Assembly: GCA_034434335.1 (NCBI GenBank)
Contig: DAOTZS010000120.1
Span: forward strand, 1-25,934
DNA length: 25,934 bases
Source: DAOTZS01 sp034434335
Lineage (GTDB): Bacteria > Chloroflexota > Anaerolineae > CG2-30-64-16
Direction of reading: 5' to 3'
The position numbers and the translations under genes were made by a program. Of the stretch, positions 1 through 7,109 are shown one piece after another. The notes below the pieces were generated by a model, which did no database searches, was not told the DNA's origin, and worked only from the letters and a program-made list of their open reading frames with translations. Within the stretch, counting starts at the first letter, position 1; each line of letters starts with the position of its first letter.

Positions 1-228
1 AGGGGATCTCCCTCCATTGCGCGGCGCTTGGTCCGACAATCCGCGCGAGCCAGGTTGTACTCTTTAGGAGAGCGGCAGAATGGAGCAAGGTATCTGGGTC
101 TTTATCCTGACCTGACAGGCTTTGTCGCGCAGGGAGTTATGGCCGCATCATCCTGGGCCTGATTATCGGCGGCGCCATCGCAGCCCCGTGCGCGGCTTAT
201 GATGGATTCCAGAGCGGCAGGAATTACC
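1..228. other. Upstream region, possible decayed small membrane-protein gene
   Basis: No intact gene is visible. A GGAG-like ribosome site precedes an ATG at 80 that opens a frame stopping after 11 codons (TGA 113-115). In a different frame, around 138-180, the sequence reads as a glycine/isoleucine-rich hydrophobic stretch (GRIILGLIIGGAIAAP). This could be the remnant of a short membrane-protein gene broken by a frameshift, but it could equally be chance. I see no convincing promoter for the downstream sugar dehydrogenase. Confidence 0.2.
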
Positions 229-1521
229 ATGAAAGAGCAGCTTCTCACCCGAATTCATGATCATACAGCTACGGTGGCCGTAATCGGCCTGGGCTACGTG
301 GGCCTGCCTTTGGCCGTGGCATTTGCCGAGAAAGGCTTCCCCGTGGTCGGGGTGGACGTGGATGGCCGCAAGGTGGATGCGCTGAACCGCGGCGAATCGT
401 ACGTGCAGGATGTCCCCTCCGAACGGCTGCGGCACGTCCTGGCCCGGTTGCGCGCGACCACCGACTACGCGGCGCTGAGCGACTGCGATGTCGCCATCAT
501 CTGCGTGCCCACGCCGCTCAACAAGACGCGTGACCCCGATGTGCGCTATCTGATAGCAGCCGGCGAGTCGGTGGCACAGCATGTGCACCCGGGCATGCTG
601 GTAGTATTGGAGTCCACGACCTATCCAGGGACAACCGAAGAGTTGTTGCTGCCCTTGCTCGTAGAACGCCCGCACGCCAGGGCGTTGCGAGTTGGCACCG
701 ATTTCTTCCTGGCCTTCTCGCCGGAGCGGATTGACCCGGGCAACAGGCAGTACACCGTTGAGAACACCCCCAAAGTAGTGGGCGGGGTGACGCCGGCCTG
801 TCGTGATGTGGCGGTGGCACTCTATAGCCAGATCATTGAGCGGATCGTGCCCGTCTCTTCCACGCGGGCCGCGGAGATGGTCAAGTTGCTGGAGAACACC
901 TTCCGTGCCGTGAACATCGCGCTGGTTAATGAAATCGCCATCATGTGCGACAAACTGGGGCTGGATGTATGGGAAGTGATCGAGGCTGCGGCGACCAAAC
1001 CGTACGGCTTTATGAAGTTCACGCCCGGGCCAGGGGTAGGGGGGCACTGCATCCCTCTGGATCCCCACTATCTATCCTGGAAACTGAAGACCCTGAACTA
1101 TAACGCGCGCTTCATCCAGCTCGCCGGTGAGATCAACAGCGAGATGCCCCGCTACTGGGTGCAGAAAGTTGCCGATGCCCTGAACGAAGCCGGCAAGCCG
1201 GTGAAGGGCAGCCGCGTGCTGGTGCTGGGGGTGGCGTACAAGAGGGACGTGGACGATGTGCGCGAGTCGCCGGCCTTGGACATCATCGAACTGCTGCGGC
1301 AGAAGGGCGCCGATGTGCGCTATCACGATCCCTACGTGCCAGCGATCTCTCATAACGATTACAACCTGGCCGCTGAAACGGACCTGAGCGCCGCGCTGGC
1401 CGCCGCCGACTGCGTGGTGGTGGTCACCGACCATTCCACTTACGACTGGCCGGCCATCGCCCGCCAGGCCCGCCTGATCGTGGATACCCGGCACGCGTTG
1501 GCGGCCCAAAAATCCTACTGA
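229..1521 (+). CDS. Nucleotide-sugar 6-dehydrogenase (UDP-GlcNAc/UDP-ManNAc dehydrogenase family)
   Basis: A 430-residue NAD-dependent enzyme that oxidises the C6 alcohol of a UDP-sugar to a uronic acid for surface polysaccharide synthesis. The N-terminal Rossmann motif is VAVIGLGYVG (GLGYVG at 20-25). Further family motifs are CVPTPL, ESTTYPGTTEE and AFSPERIDPGN, the catalytic Lys/Asn in KLLENTFRAVN (K219, N223), and the catalytic cysteine C274 in GPGVGGHCIPLDPHYLSWK. That last form resembles WbpA/WecC-type UDP-N-acetylhexosamine dehydrogenases more than UDP-glucose dehydrogenase, so the exact substrate is open. The ATG at 229 is preferred over an in-frame ATG at 199 because AGGAA lies 5 nt upstream and the Rossmann fold begins soon after. 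The next gene, sat-cysC, begins 20 nt downstream on the same strand, suggesting co-transcription. Confidence 0.9.
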   Translation: MKEQLLTRIHDHTATVAVIGLGYVGLPLAVAFAEKGFPVVGVDVDGRKVDALNRGESYVQDVPSERLRHVLARLRATTDYAALSDCDVAIICVPTPLNKTRDPDVRYLIAAGESVAQHVHPGMLVVLESTTYPGTTEELLLPLLVERPHARALRVGTDFFLAFSPERIDPGNRQYTVENTPKVVGGVTPACRDVAVALYSQIIERIVPVSSTRAAEMVKLLENTFRAVNIALVNEIAIMCDKLGLDVWEVIEAAATKPYGFMKFTPGPGVGGHCIPLDPHYLSWKLKTLNYNARFIQLAGEINSEMPRYWVQKVADALNEAGKPVKGSRVLVLGVAYKRDVDDVRESPALDIIELLRQKGADVRYHDPYVPAISHNDYNLAAETDLSAALAAADCVVVVTDHSTYDWPAIARQARLIVDTRHALAAQKSY

Positions 1522-1541
1522 CCACGGCTGGAGGCCGTGCT

Positions 1542-3332
1542 ATGACCTTGCCTGTTACAACGAAGACTGCATTGATTACCCCTTATGGCGGGGTTTTGGT
1601 GGACTTGATGGTTCCACCCGAGGAGCTACCGGAAGTCAAAGCCTACGCCACCACATTGCCCTCCATCCAGATCTCAGAGCGGGCAGCCTGCGATCTGGAG
1701 TTATTGGCTACAGGTGGATTCTCACCGCTGGACCGCTTCATGGGCCGGGACGACTATCAGCGGGTGGTGGAAGAGATGCGCCTGGCCAATGGCCGCCTCT
1801 TCCCCATCCCGGTTACCCTGCCCGTGCAACCCGGAGACCCCATCAGGTTAGATGGCGAGATTGCCCTGCGCAACCCCAAGAATGAGCTGCTGGCTGTGAT
1901 GCGGGTGGAGGAGGTCTACGAATGGGACCTGGAGGAGGAGGCTCAGAAGGTTTTGGGCACGAACGACCCACGCCATCCCCTGGTGGCCGAGATGCACCGT
2001 TGGGGCCGCTTCTACGCGTCGGGCCGGCTGCGCGTGCTGCAGTTGCCCACCCATTATGACTTCCGTGAGCTGCGGCTGACCCCTGCTCAGACGCGGGCAC
2101 GGCTGGAGGCAGCCGGCCACCCGAATGTCGTCGCCTTCCAGACGCGTAACCCCTTACACCGGGTGCACGAAGAGCTGACCAAGCGAGCTGTACAGGAGGT
2201 GGACGGCACGCTGCTGTTGCATCCTGTGGTGGGGATGACCAGGCCGGGGGATGTGGATCACTTCACGCGCGTGCGCACCTATAAGGCGCTGGCTGCCCGC
2301 TACTACGACCCAGATCGCATCGTGCTGGGACTGCTGCCGTTGGCCATGCGCCTGGCCGGCCCGCGCGAGGCGGTCTGGCACATGATCATCCGGCGCAACT
2401 ATGGCGCCAACCATCTGATCGTCGGCCGCGACCACGCCGGCCCCGGGGCCGACTCGAGTGGCAAACCGTTCTACGCCCCCTACGCCGCCCAGGAGCTGGC
2501 CGAAGCGTGCAGCGCAGAGGTAGGGGTGAAGGTTGTGCCTTTCAAGACCCTGGTCTACCTGCCCGAAGAGGACCGTTACGAAGAGATAGACAAGGTGCCG
2601 CCGGGGAAGAAGATAGCGGCCATTTCCGGCACCCAGGTGCGCGAAGAATACCTGAACAACGGCCGCCGGCTGCCGGAGTGGTTTACCCGGCCCGAGGTGG
2701 CCGAGATCCTGGCCGAGGCCTACCCCCCGCGCTATAAGCAGGGGGTGTGCATCTGGTTTACCGGCCTGAGCGGCGCAGGCAAGTCCACCACGGCCGAGAT
2801 CCTGACCCAACTGCTGCTGGAGCATGGCCGCCAGGTGACCCTTTTGGATGGGGACGTGGTACGCACGCACCTGTCCCGGGGGCTGGGGTTCAGCAGGGAG
2901 GACCGCGACATCAACATCCGGCGCATCGGCTTTGTGGCAGCCGAGATCGTGCGCCACGGTGGCACGGTAGTTTGTGCCGCCATCAGCCCATACCGGGCCA
3001 CGCGCAATGACGTGCGCGCCATGGTGGGCGCGGACCGCTTTGTCGAGGTGTTCGTGGATACGCCGCTGGAAGTCTGCGAGCAGCGCGACAGCAAGGGGAT
3101 GTATGCCAAGGCCCGGCGAGGAGAGATCAAGGGCTTCACCGGTATTGACGACCCCTACGAGCCGCCGGAGAACCCTGAGATCCGGCTTGATACAGTGAAC
3201 CACAGCGCGGAGGAGAACGCCCGCCTCATCATTGAGTACCTGATCGCGCGCGGGCTGATCCGGCCCCCGGAAGACTTATATAGAGAGCCGGGAGAGCTCT
3301 CAAGACGGGATCACACGAGCCTCAGTAATTAG
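1542..3332 (+). CDS. sat-cysC: Bifunctional sulfate adenylyltransferase / adenylylsulfate kinase
   Basis: A 596-residue fusion that makes APS from sulfate and ATP, then phosphorylates APS to PAPS. The N-terminal ATP sulfurylase half (about 1-395) has the active-site QTRNPLHRVHEEL (200-212), GRDHAGPG (from 295) and ISGTQVREEYLNNG. The C-terminal APS kinase half has the P-loop GLSGAGKS (about 408-415), LDGDVVRTHLSRGLGFS, ISPYRATRNDVR and KGFTGIDDPYEPPENPEI. Both halves look complete. GGAGG lies 7 nt before the ATG. With the upstream sugar dehydrogenase 20 nt away, PAPS for a sulfated polysaccharide is a plausible use; assimilatory sulfate reduction is the alternative, and no PAPS reductase or sulfotransferase is visible here. 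Confidence 0.95.
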   Translation: MTLPVTTKTALITPYGGVLVDLMVPPEELPEVKAYATTLPSIQISERAACDLELLATGGFSPLDRFMGRDDYQRVVEEMRLANGRLFPIPVTLPVQPGDPIRLDGEIALRNPKNELLAVMRVEEVYEWDLEEEAQKVLGTNDPRHPLVAEMHRWGRFYASGRLRVLQLPTHYDFRELRLTPAQTRARLEAAGHPNVVAFQTRNPLHRVHEELTKRAVQEVDGTLLLHPVVGMTRPGDVDHFTRVRTYKALAARYYDPDRIVLGLLPLAMRLAGPREAVWHMIIRRNYGANHLIVGRDHAGPGADSSGKPFYAPYAAQELAEACSAEVGVKVVPFKTLVYLPEEDRYEEIDKVPPGKKIAAISGTQVREEYLNNGRRLPEWFTRPEVAEILAEAYPPRYKQGVCIWFTGLSGAGKSTTAEILTQLLLEHGRQVTLLDGDVVRTHLSRGLGFSREDRDINIRRIGFVAAEIVRHGGTVVCAAISPYRATRNDVRAMVGADRFVEVFVDTPLEVCEQRDSKGMYAKARRGEIKGFTGIDDPYEPPENPEIRLDTVNHSAEENARLIIEYLIARGLIRPPEDLYREPGELSRRDHTSLSN

Positions 3333-3351
3333 GTGGTGGCGAACCTCGACC

Positions 3352-3394
3352 GGTGGATGTGCCAGGCTCTCCCGAAGTGCCTGGCACATCCACC
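3352..3394. terminator. Perfect 16-bp hairpin between convergent genes
   Basis: The arm GGTGGATGTGCCAGGC (3352-3367) is perfectly complementary to 3379-3394, with an 11-nt loop. It lies 19 nt past the sat-cysC stop and 19 nt before the stop of the convergent enolase-superfamily gene, so it is probably a bidirectional terminator. There is no long U-tract on either side. Confidence 0.7.
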
Positions 3395-3413
3395 CTCCCT
3401 AGCTCCCCGGACT

Positions 3414-4598
3414 TCACTCCCAAAATGGTTCCCCTGGAGCCAGATGTCTGCGCACAGCCTCTTCGATCACCGTGATACCCAGGCCAGGGCCAGAGGGCAC
3501 GCGCAGCTTGCCGTCCACCACCACCAGCGGTTCGGCAATCAAGTCCTCCAGCACCGAGCCGGCCACCAGCGATGTCTCGCTGATCACGAAATTGCGCGCT
3601 GCTGCCGCGAAGTGAGCCGTGGCCGCATGCTGAACCACGGTGCCCACGTTGTGGGTCGTCACCGGCACATGGAACAGATCGGCCAGCTCAGCGATTTTCC
3701 ATAGGCCGCTGAGGCCCCCGGCAAAGGCGATGTCGGGCTGGATCATGTCCACCGCGCCGTTGGTCAGGAAGGGCAGAAACTCGCGCAACGACTCCAGCTT
3801 CTCGCCGGTCAGGATGGGCACGGGCGAGGCGGCCTTGAGCACCTTCCAGGCGTCGGTGTAGGGTATCGGCAACGCATCCTCAAGCCACATGGGCGAGATC
3901 GGTGCCACCGCGCGCGCCAGGCCGATGGCGCTGGGCAGGTCAAACTCGTTGTGGCAGTGCACGATCATCTCAATGGAGGGGTCCAGGGCGGCACGGCAGT
4001 TCTCGTACCCGCGGGCGATCCGCTTGATCTGGCCTGGCCGCAGCGTGGCGACGCGCTCACCTGGCCGCCAATAGTCTTGGGGCAGCACACTCCCCCTCAG
4101 CCGGGTGAAGTCCATCTTGATCGCTTTCCAGCCCCCCGGATGGCTGGCGATTTCCTGGGCCCAGGCCTTACATGCCCCCTCGTCAAACCAATCCTCGGGG
4201 CCAACCGTGTTGATATAGAGGGGGATGTCCGTCCGATACTGGCCCCGCAGGAGCTGCGAGACCGGCATCCCCAAGATTTTGCCCGCGATATCCCACAGGG
4301 CAATGTCCACCCCGCTGACCGTAGGCATGTGGGGCCGGTTGGGATGCTGGAGGTTGCTCATCAGATTGTACAGCTTATCCACCTCCAGGGGGTCCTTGCC
4401 CAGCAAGAATGGCTCCAGGTAGCGCAGGTTCCCGCGCACCATTGGCCCGGAACCGCCCGCCTCACCATAGCCCACAATCCCGGCATCGGTCTCCACCTTG
4501 ACCAGGCATTGTAGACAGCTTTGCACCTGGACCGCCTTGAGCGCCGTGATCCGCACGCGGCCCCTTTCTCCGGCTGAAAGTTCCTGAAGTTGTGTCAT
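3414..4598 (-). CDS. Mandelate racemase / muconate lactonizing enzyme family protein (enolase superfamily)
   Basis: A 394-residue protein with the N-terminal capping domain (TVSGVDIALWDIAGK, about 93-107) and a TIM-barrel domain. Typical features are K161 (KAIKMDF), metal-ligand glutamates E240 (MWLEDALP) and E266 (LTGEKLES), D289 (MIQPDIAFAGG) and H316 (VTTHNVGT), the last two forming the His-Asp dyad of dehydratases and racemases. The first metal-ligand position, usually Asp at the end of the third barrel strand, reads MIVHCHNEFD (H214, H216), which is unusual. The substrate is probably an acid sugar, but reaction and substrate cannot be assigned. It is transcribed alone, convergent with sat-cysC and divergent from ruvB. 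Confidence 0.85.
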   Translation of the reverse strand: MTQLQELSAGERGRVRITALKAVQVQSCLQCLVKVETDAGIVGYGEAGGSGPMVRGNLRYLEPFLLGKDPLEVDKLYNLMSNLQHPNRPHMPTVSGVDIALWDIAGKILGMPVSQLLRGQYRTDIPLYINTVGPEDWFDEGACKAWAQEIASHPGGWKAIKMDFTRLRGSVLPQDYWRPGERVATLRPGQIKRIARGYENCRAALDPSIEMIVHCHNEFDLPSAIGLARAVAPISPMWLEDALPIPYTDAWKVLKAASPVPILTGEKLESLREFLPFLTNGAVDMIQPDIAFAGGLSGLWKIAELADLFHVPVTTHNVGTVVQHAATAHFAAAARNFVISETSLVAGSVLEDLIAEPLVVVDGKLRVPSGPGLGITVIEEAVRRHLAPGEPFWE

Positions 4599-4630
4599 GG
4601 CTAGCCTTCTTCCTTGTGATTATTCAGCGG

Positions 4631-4752
4631 TGACTGGAAGTCACCCCTTCTTGGGCCTGCGGCCAGAGATCGGCCTTTGCCGACCTCTTTGGTGATGCAC
4701 ACCTGGCACGAAGTGCCCAGGAGGGGCGACTTCAATCGGCCCGAATAGTTAC
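4631..4752. repeat. Composite intergenic repeat, intact copy
   Basis: Two modules lie side by side: 4631-4702 (72 nt, with GGCCTGCGGCC and CGGCC..GGCCG-like palindromes) and 4703-4752 (50 nt, beginning CTGGCACGAAGTGCC). Each recurs with only a few substitutions at 14564-14634 and 14907-14956, where 272 nt of other repeats separate them. No protein-coding content is evident. Confidence 0.75.
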
Positions 4753-4822
4753 CTTCGGCGATTGTGCCGCAAGTGGCAGCGAAAGTCAAAAGGAGAGGCC
4801 CCCTACGAAGATGCCCATACGC

Positions 4823-4851
4823 TTGACTAGCAGGCCAGCACCGGGTATAGT
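4823..4851 (+). promoter_or_regulatory. Sigma70-type promoter for ruvB-queA
   Basis: A -35 box TTGACT (4823-4828) and a -10 box TATAGT (4846-4851) are separated by exactly 17 nt. Transcription would start near 4858, giving a leader of about 50 nt before the ATG at 4910. This supports the shorter RuvB start. Confidence 0.7.
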
Positions 4852-4909
4852 ACAGATGTACAACGGTTCTGGCATCGCCTGGCGCGGTGCCACAGGGAAA
4901 GCGAGAGCC

Positions 4910-5947
4910 ATGATTGAGCGTGCGATTTCGCCCAAGAGCCGGCCCGAAGAGATGGTGGTGGATGCTGCGCTGCGCCCGCGCACCCTGTCCGAGATGGTTG
5001 GGCAGGACCGCCTGCGCGAGAACCTGCGCATCCTGATTGAAGCCGCGCGCGCCCGCGGCGAGCCGCTGGACCATATCCTCTTTTATGGGCCACCCGGTCT
5101 GGGCAAGACCACCCTGGCCCATGTCATCAGCCATGAGATGGGCGTGGGGCTGAAAGTCACGGCCGGCCCTGCCATAGAGCGCGCCGGCGACCTGGCCGCC
5201 ATCCTGACCAACCTGCGCCAGGGGGATATCTTGTTCATTGACGAAGTACATCGCCTGGGGAGGGCCGTTGAGGAGGTGCTCTACCCGGCGATGGAGGATT
5301 TCGCGCTGGACATCGTGGTCGGCAAGGGGCCCACCGCGCGCAACATTCGGCTGCGCCTGCCTCGCTTTACCCTGATCGGCGCCACCACGCGGCTGGCGCT
5401 GATGACTGCTCCCTTACGCGCTCGCTTCGGTGCAGTCTATCGGTTCGACTTCTACGGACCGGCGGACATGGAGCAGATCGTGGAACGGGCCGCCCGCCTC
5501 CTGCAGGTGCCCTGCACCCCCGATGGGGTTGCCGAGATCGCCCGCCGCGGGCGAGGCACCCCACGCGTGGCGTTGCGCTTACTGCGCCGGGTGCGCGACT
5601 ATGCCCAGGTCAAGGCCGACGGCGCTATCACCGCCGAAGTGGCACGGGAGGCCCTGGCTCTGCTAGAGGTGGACGAGCTGGGGCTGGACACCCTCGATCG
5701 CCAACTGCTGAGTCGCCTGATCCGCGATTTCCACGGTGGGCCGGTGGGGCTGGAGACGCTGGCCGCGGCCCTCTCAGAAGAGCCCGACACCATCATGGAT
5801 GTGGTCGAGCCTTACCTCCTCCAACTGGGCTTCCTCGATCGCACCCCGCGCGGCCGGGTGGCCACCCGCAAGGCCTACGAACACCTGGGCGAACCCTACC
5901 CCGAAAGCCGCGCCCAGCCCGGGCTGTTCGAGCAGCCCGAGCCATGA
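4910..5947 (+). CDS. ruvB: Holliday junction branch migration ATPase RuvB
   Basis: A 345-residue AAA+ motor that, with RuvA, drives branch migration of Holliday junctions in recombinational repair. Motifs: Walker A GPPGLGKTT (60-68), Walker B LFIDEVH (108-114), sensor 1 GATTR (157-161), arginine-finger region APLRARFG (about 167-174), and the C-terminal winged helix GGPVGLETLAAALSEEPDTI. The length fits the family. The ATG at 4910 is chosen because the conserved N-terminus begins there (MIERAISPKSRPEE) and a good promoter lies within the longer possible frame. No ruvA or ruvC is adjacent. queA begins 4 nt after the stop, as seen in many bacterial ruvB-queA operons. Confidence 0.97.
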   Translation: MIERAISPKSRPEEMVVDAALRPRTLSEMVGQDRLRENLRILIEAARARGEPLDHILFYGPPGLGKTTLAHVISHEMGVGLKVTAGPAIERAGDLAAILTNLRQGDILFIDEVHRLGRAVEEVLYPAMEDFALDIVVGKGPTARNIRLRLPRFTLIGATTRLALMTAPLRARFGAVYRFDFYGPADMEQIVERAARLLQVPCTPDGVAEIARRGRGTPRVALRLLRRVRDYAQVKADGAITAEVAREALALLEVDELGLDTLDRQLLSRLIRDFHGGPVGLETLAAALSEEPDTIMDVVEPYLLQLGFLDRTPRGRVATRKAYEHLGEPYPESRAQPGLFEQPEP

Positions 5948-5951
5948 TCGC

Positions 5952-7028
5952 ATGAAGACCAGCGAATTCGACTATACTTTGCCCCCGGAACTGATCGCCC
6001 AGACCCCGATCGAGCCGCGCGATGCCTCGCGGCTGCTGGTGGTAGAGCGGGCCACGGGCCAGTTCGCCCATCGCCACTTCCGCGACCTGCCTGAATACCT
6101 GCGCCCGGGCGACCTGCTGGTAGCCAATGACAGCCGGGTCATTCCGGCGCGGCTGCGCGGGGTGAAGCCCAGCGGCGGTGCCGTTGAAATCTTCCTGTTA
6201 CGGCCCCTGCCTGAAGGGAATTGGGAATGTCTGGTACGTGGCAAAAGACTCCGCCCCGGCACCCAGGTGCACATCGAAGGGGGCCACCCACCCAGCCCCA
6301 TCCTGGCCACTATCCTGGCCGAGACCGAGAGCGGCGGCCGGCTGGTCGCCTTCCAGCCCCCAGTTGAAACCTGGCTGCACCAGGTGGGCCAGGTGCCCCT
6401 CCCACCTTACATCCACCAGCCGCTCGCCGACCCCGAGCGCTATCAGACCGTATACAGCCGGGTTGAGGGTTCGGTGGCCTCTTCCACAGCCGGCCTGCAC
6501 TTCACGCCTGAACTGCTCCTCACCCTGCGCCAGAAGGGGATCAACCTGGCCTTCGTCACCCTTCATATCGGCCTGGATACCTTCAGGCCCGTCCAGACCG
6601 AAGAGGTCGAGGCTCATCGCATGCATCGGGAGTGGGCCCAGGTGAGCGCCGAAACGGCCCGCCTGGTCAACGAAACGCGGCTGGCTGGGGGACGCATCGT
6701 GGCCGTCGGCACTACGGTGGTGCGCACCCTGGAAAGCGCAGCCAAGATTGCCCTGGGTTATCGCCCCGCGGACGAGGTGCCGCCACACATCGCCTGCGGC
6801 TGGCAGACGGTGGCCGCCTTCACCGGCGAGACCGACCTCTTCATCCGGCCTGGGCATCGCTTCCGGGCCGTGGACGTCCTGATCACCAACTTCCACCTGC
6901 CCCGTTCCACCTTGCTGATGCTGGTCAGCGCCTTCGCCGGCAAGGAGCTGATAGATCGGGCGTATGCGGAAGCCATCCGCCAGCGCTACCGCTTCTACAG
7001 CTTTGGAGACGCCATGCTGATCCTCTAG
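5952..7028 (+). CDS. queA: S-adenosylmethionine:tRNA ribosyltransferase-isomerase QueA
   Basis: A 358-residue cytoplasmic enzyme that transfers and isomerises the ribosyl part of SAM onto preQ1-modified tRNA, giving epoxyqueuosine at the wobble position. Diagnostic segments, in order: LIAQTPIEPRDASRLL, LLVANDSRVIPARLRG, YSRVEGSVASSTAGLHFT, FVTLHIGLDTFRPV, AVGTTVVRTLES and VDVLITNFHLPRSTLLML. The start at 5952 gives the conserved N-terminus MKTSEFDYTLPPELIAQ; a longer frame overlapping ruvB is a shadow. The 4-nt gap to ruvB indicates co-transcription. Two perfect palindromes follow and may terminate the operon. Confidence 0.96.
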   Translation: MKTSEFDYTLPPELIAQTPIEPRDASRLLVVERATGQFAHRHFRDLPEYLRPGDLLVANDSRVIPARLRGVKPSGGAVEIFLLRPLPEGNWECLVRGKRLRPGTQVHIEGGHPPSPILATILAETESGGRLVAFQPPVETWLHQVGQVPLPPYIHQPLADPERYQTVYSRVEGSVASSTAGLHFTPELLLTLRQKGINLAFVTLHIGLDTFRPVQTEEVEAHRMHREWAQVSAETARLVNETRLAGGRIVAVGTTVVRTLESAAKIALGYRPADEVPPHIACGWQTVAAFTGETDLFIRPGHRFRAVDVLITNFHLPRSTLLMLVSAFAGKELIDRAYAEAIRQRYRFYSFGDAMLIL

Positions 7029-7034
7029 AAACAC

Positions 7035-7103
7035 GTAGGGCAAGCTTAAGCTTGCCCTACACCAGGTTGACACGTAGGGCAAGCTTAAGCTTGCCCTACG
7101 TGT
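7035..7103. repeat. Twin perfect palindromes (26 bp and 34 bp) at a convergent junction
   Basis: The first palindrome (7035-7060) has the half-site GTAGGGCAAGCTT. The second (7070-7103) has the same core extended to the half-site ACACGTAGGGCAAGCTT. Both have no loop and are perfectly self-complementary. They lie between the queA stop (7028) and the stop of the convergent peroxiredoxin gene (7110), where they could terminate both transcripts. Confidence 0.85.
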
Positions 7104-7109
7104 TCCCCC

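Larger units (their letters stand above)
4599..4909. other. Intergenic region between divergent genes, with a composite repeat and the ruvB promoter
   Basis: The left part holds a 122-nt composite repeat (4631-4752) also found at 14564-14956 in split form. The right part holds the ruvB promoter and leader. A longer in-frame ruvB start at 4811 exists but lies upstream of that promoter, so this segment is treated as non-coding. Confidence 0.7.

Noticed and set aside
4811..4909. N-terminal extension of RuvB from ATG 4811
   Set aside because: The extension has no family similarity and contains a well-spaced promoter; the conserved RuvB N-terminus begins at 4910.
5736..5951. N-terminal extension of QueA overlapping ruvB
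   Set aside because: It is a shadow of the ruvB frame; the conserved QueA N-terminus begins at 5952.
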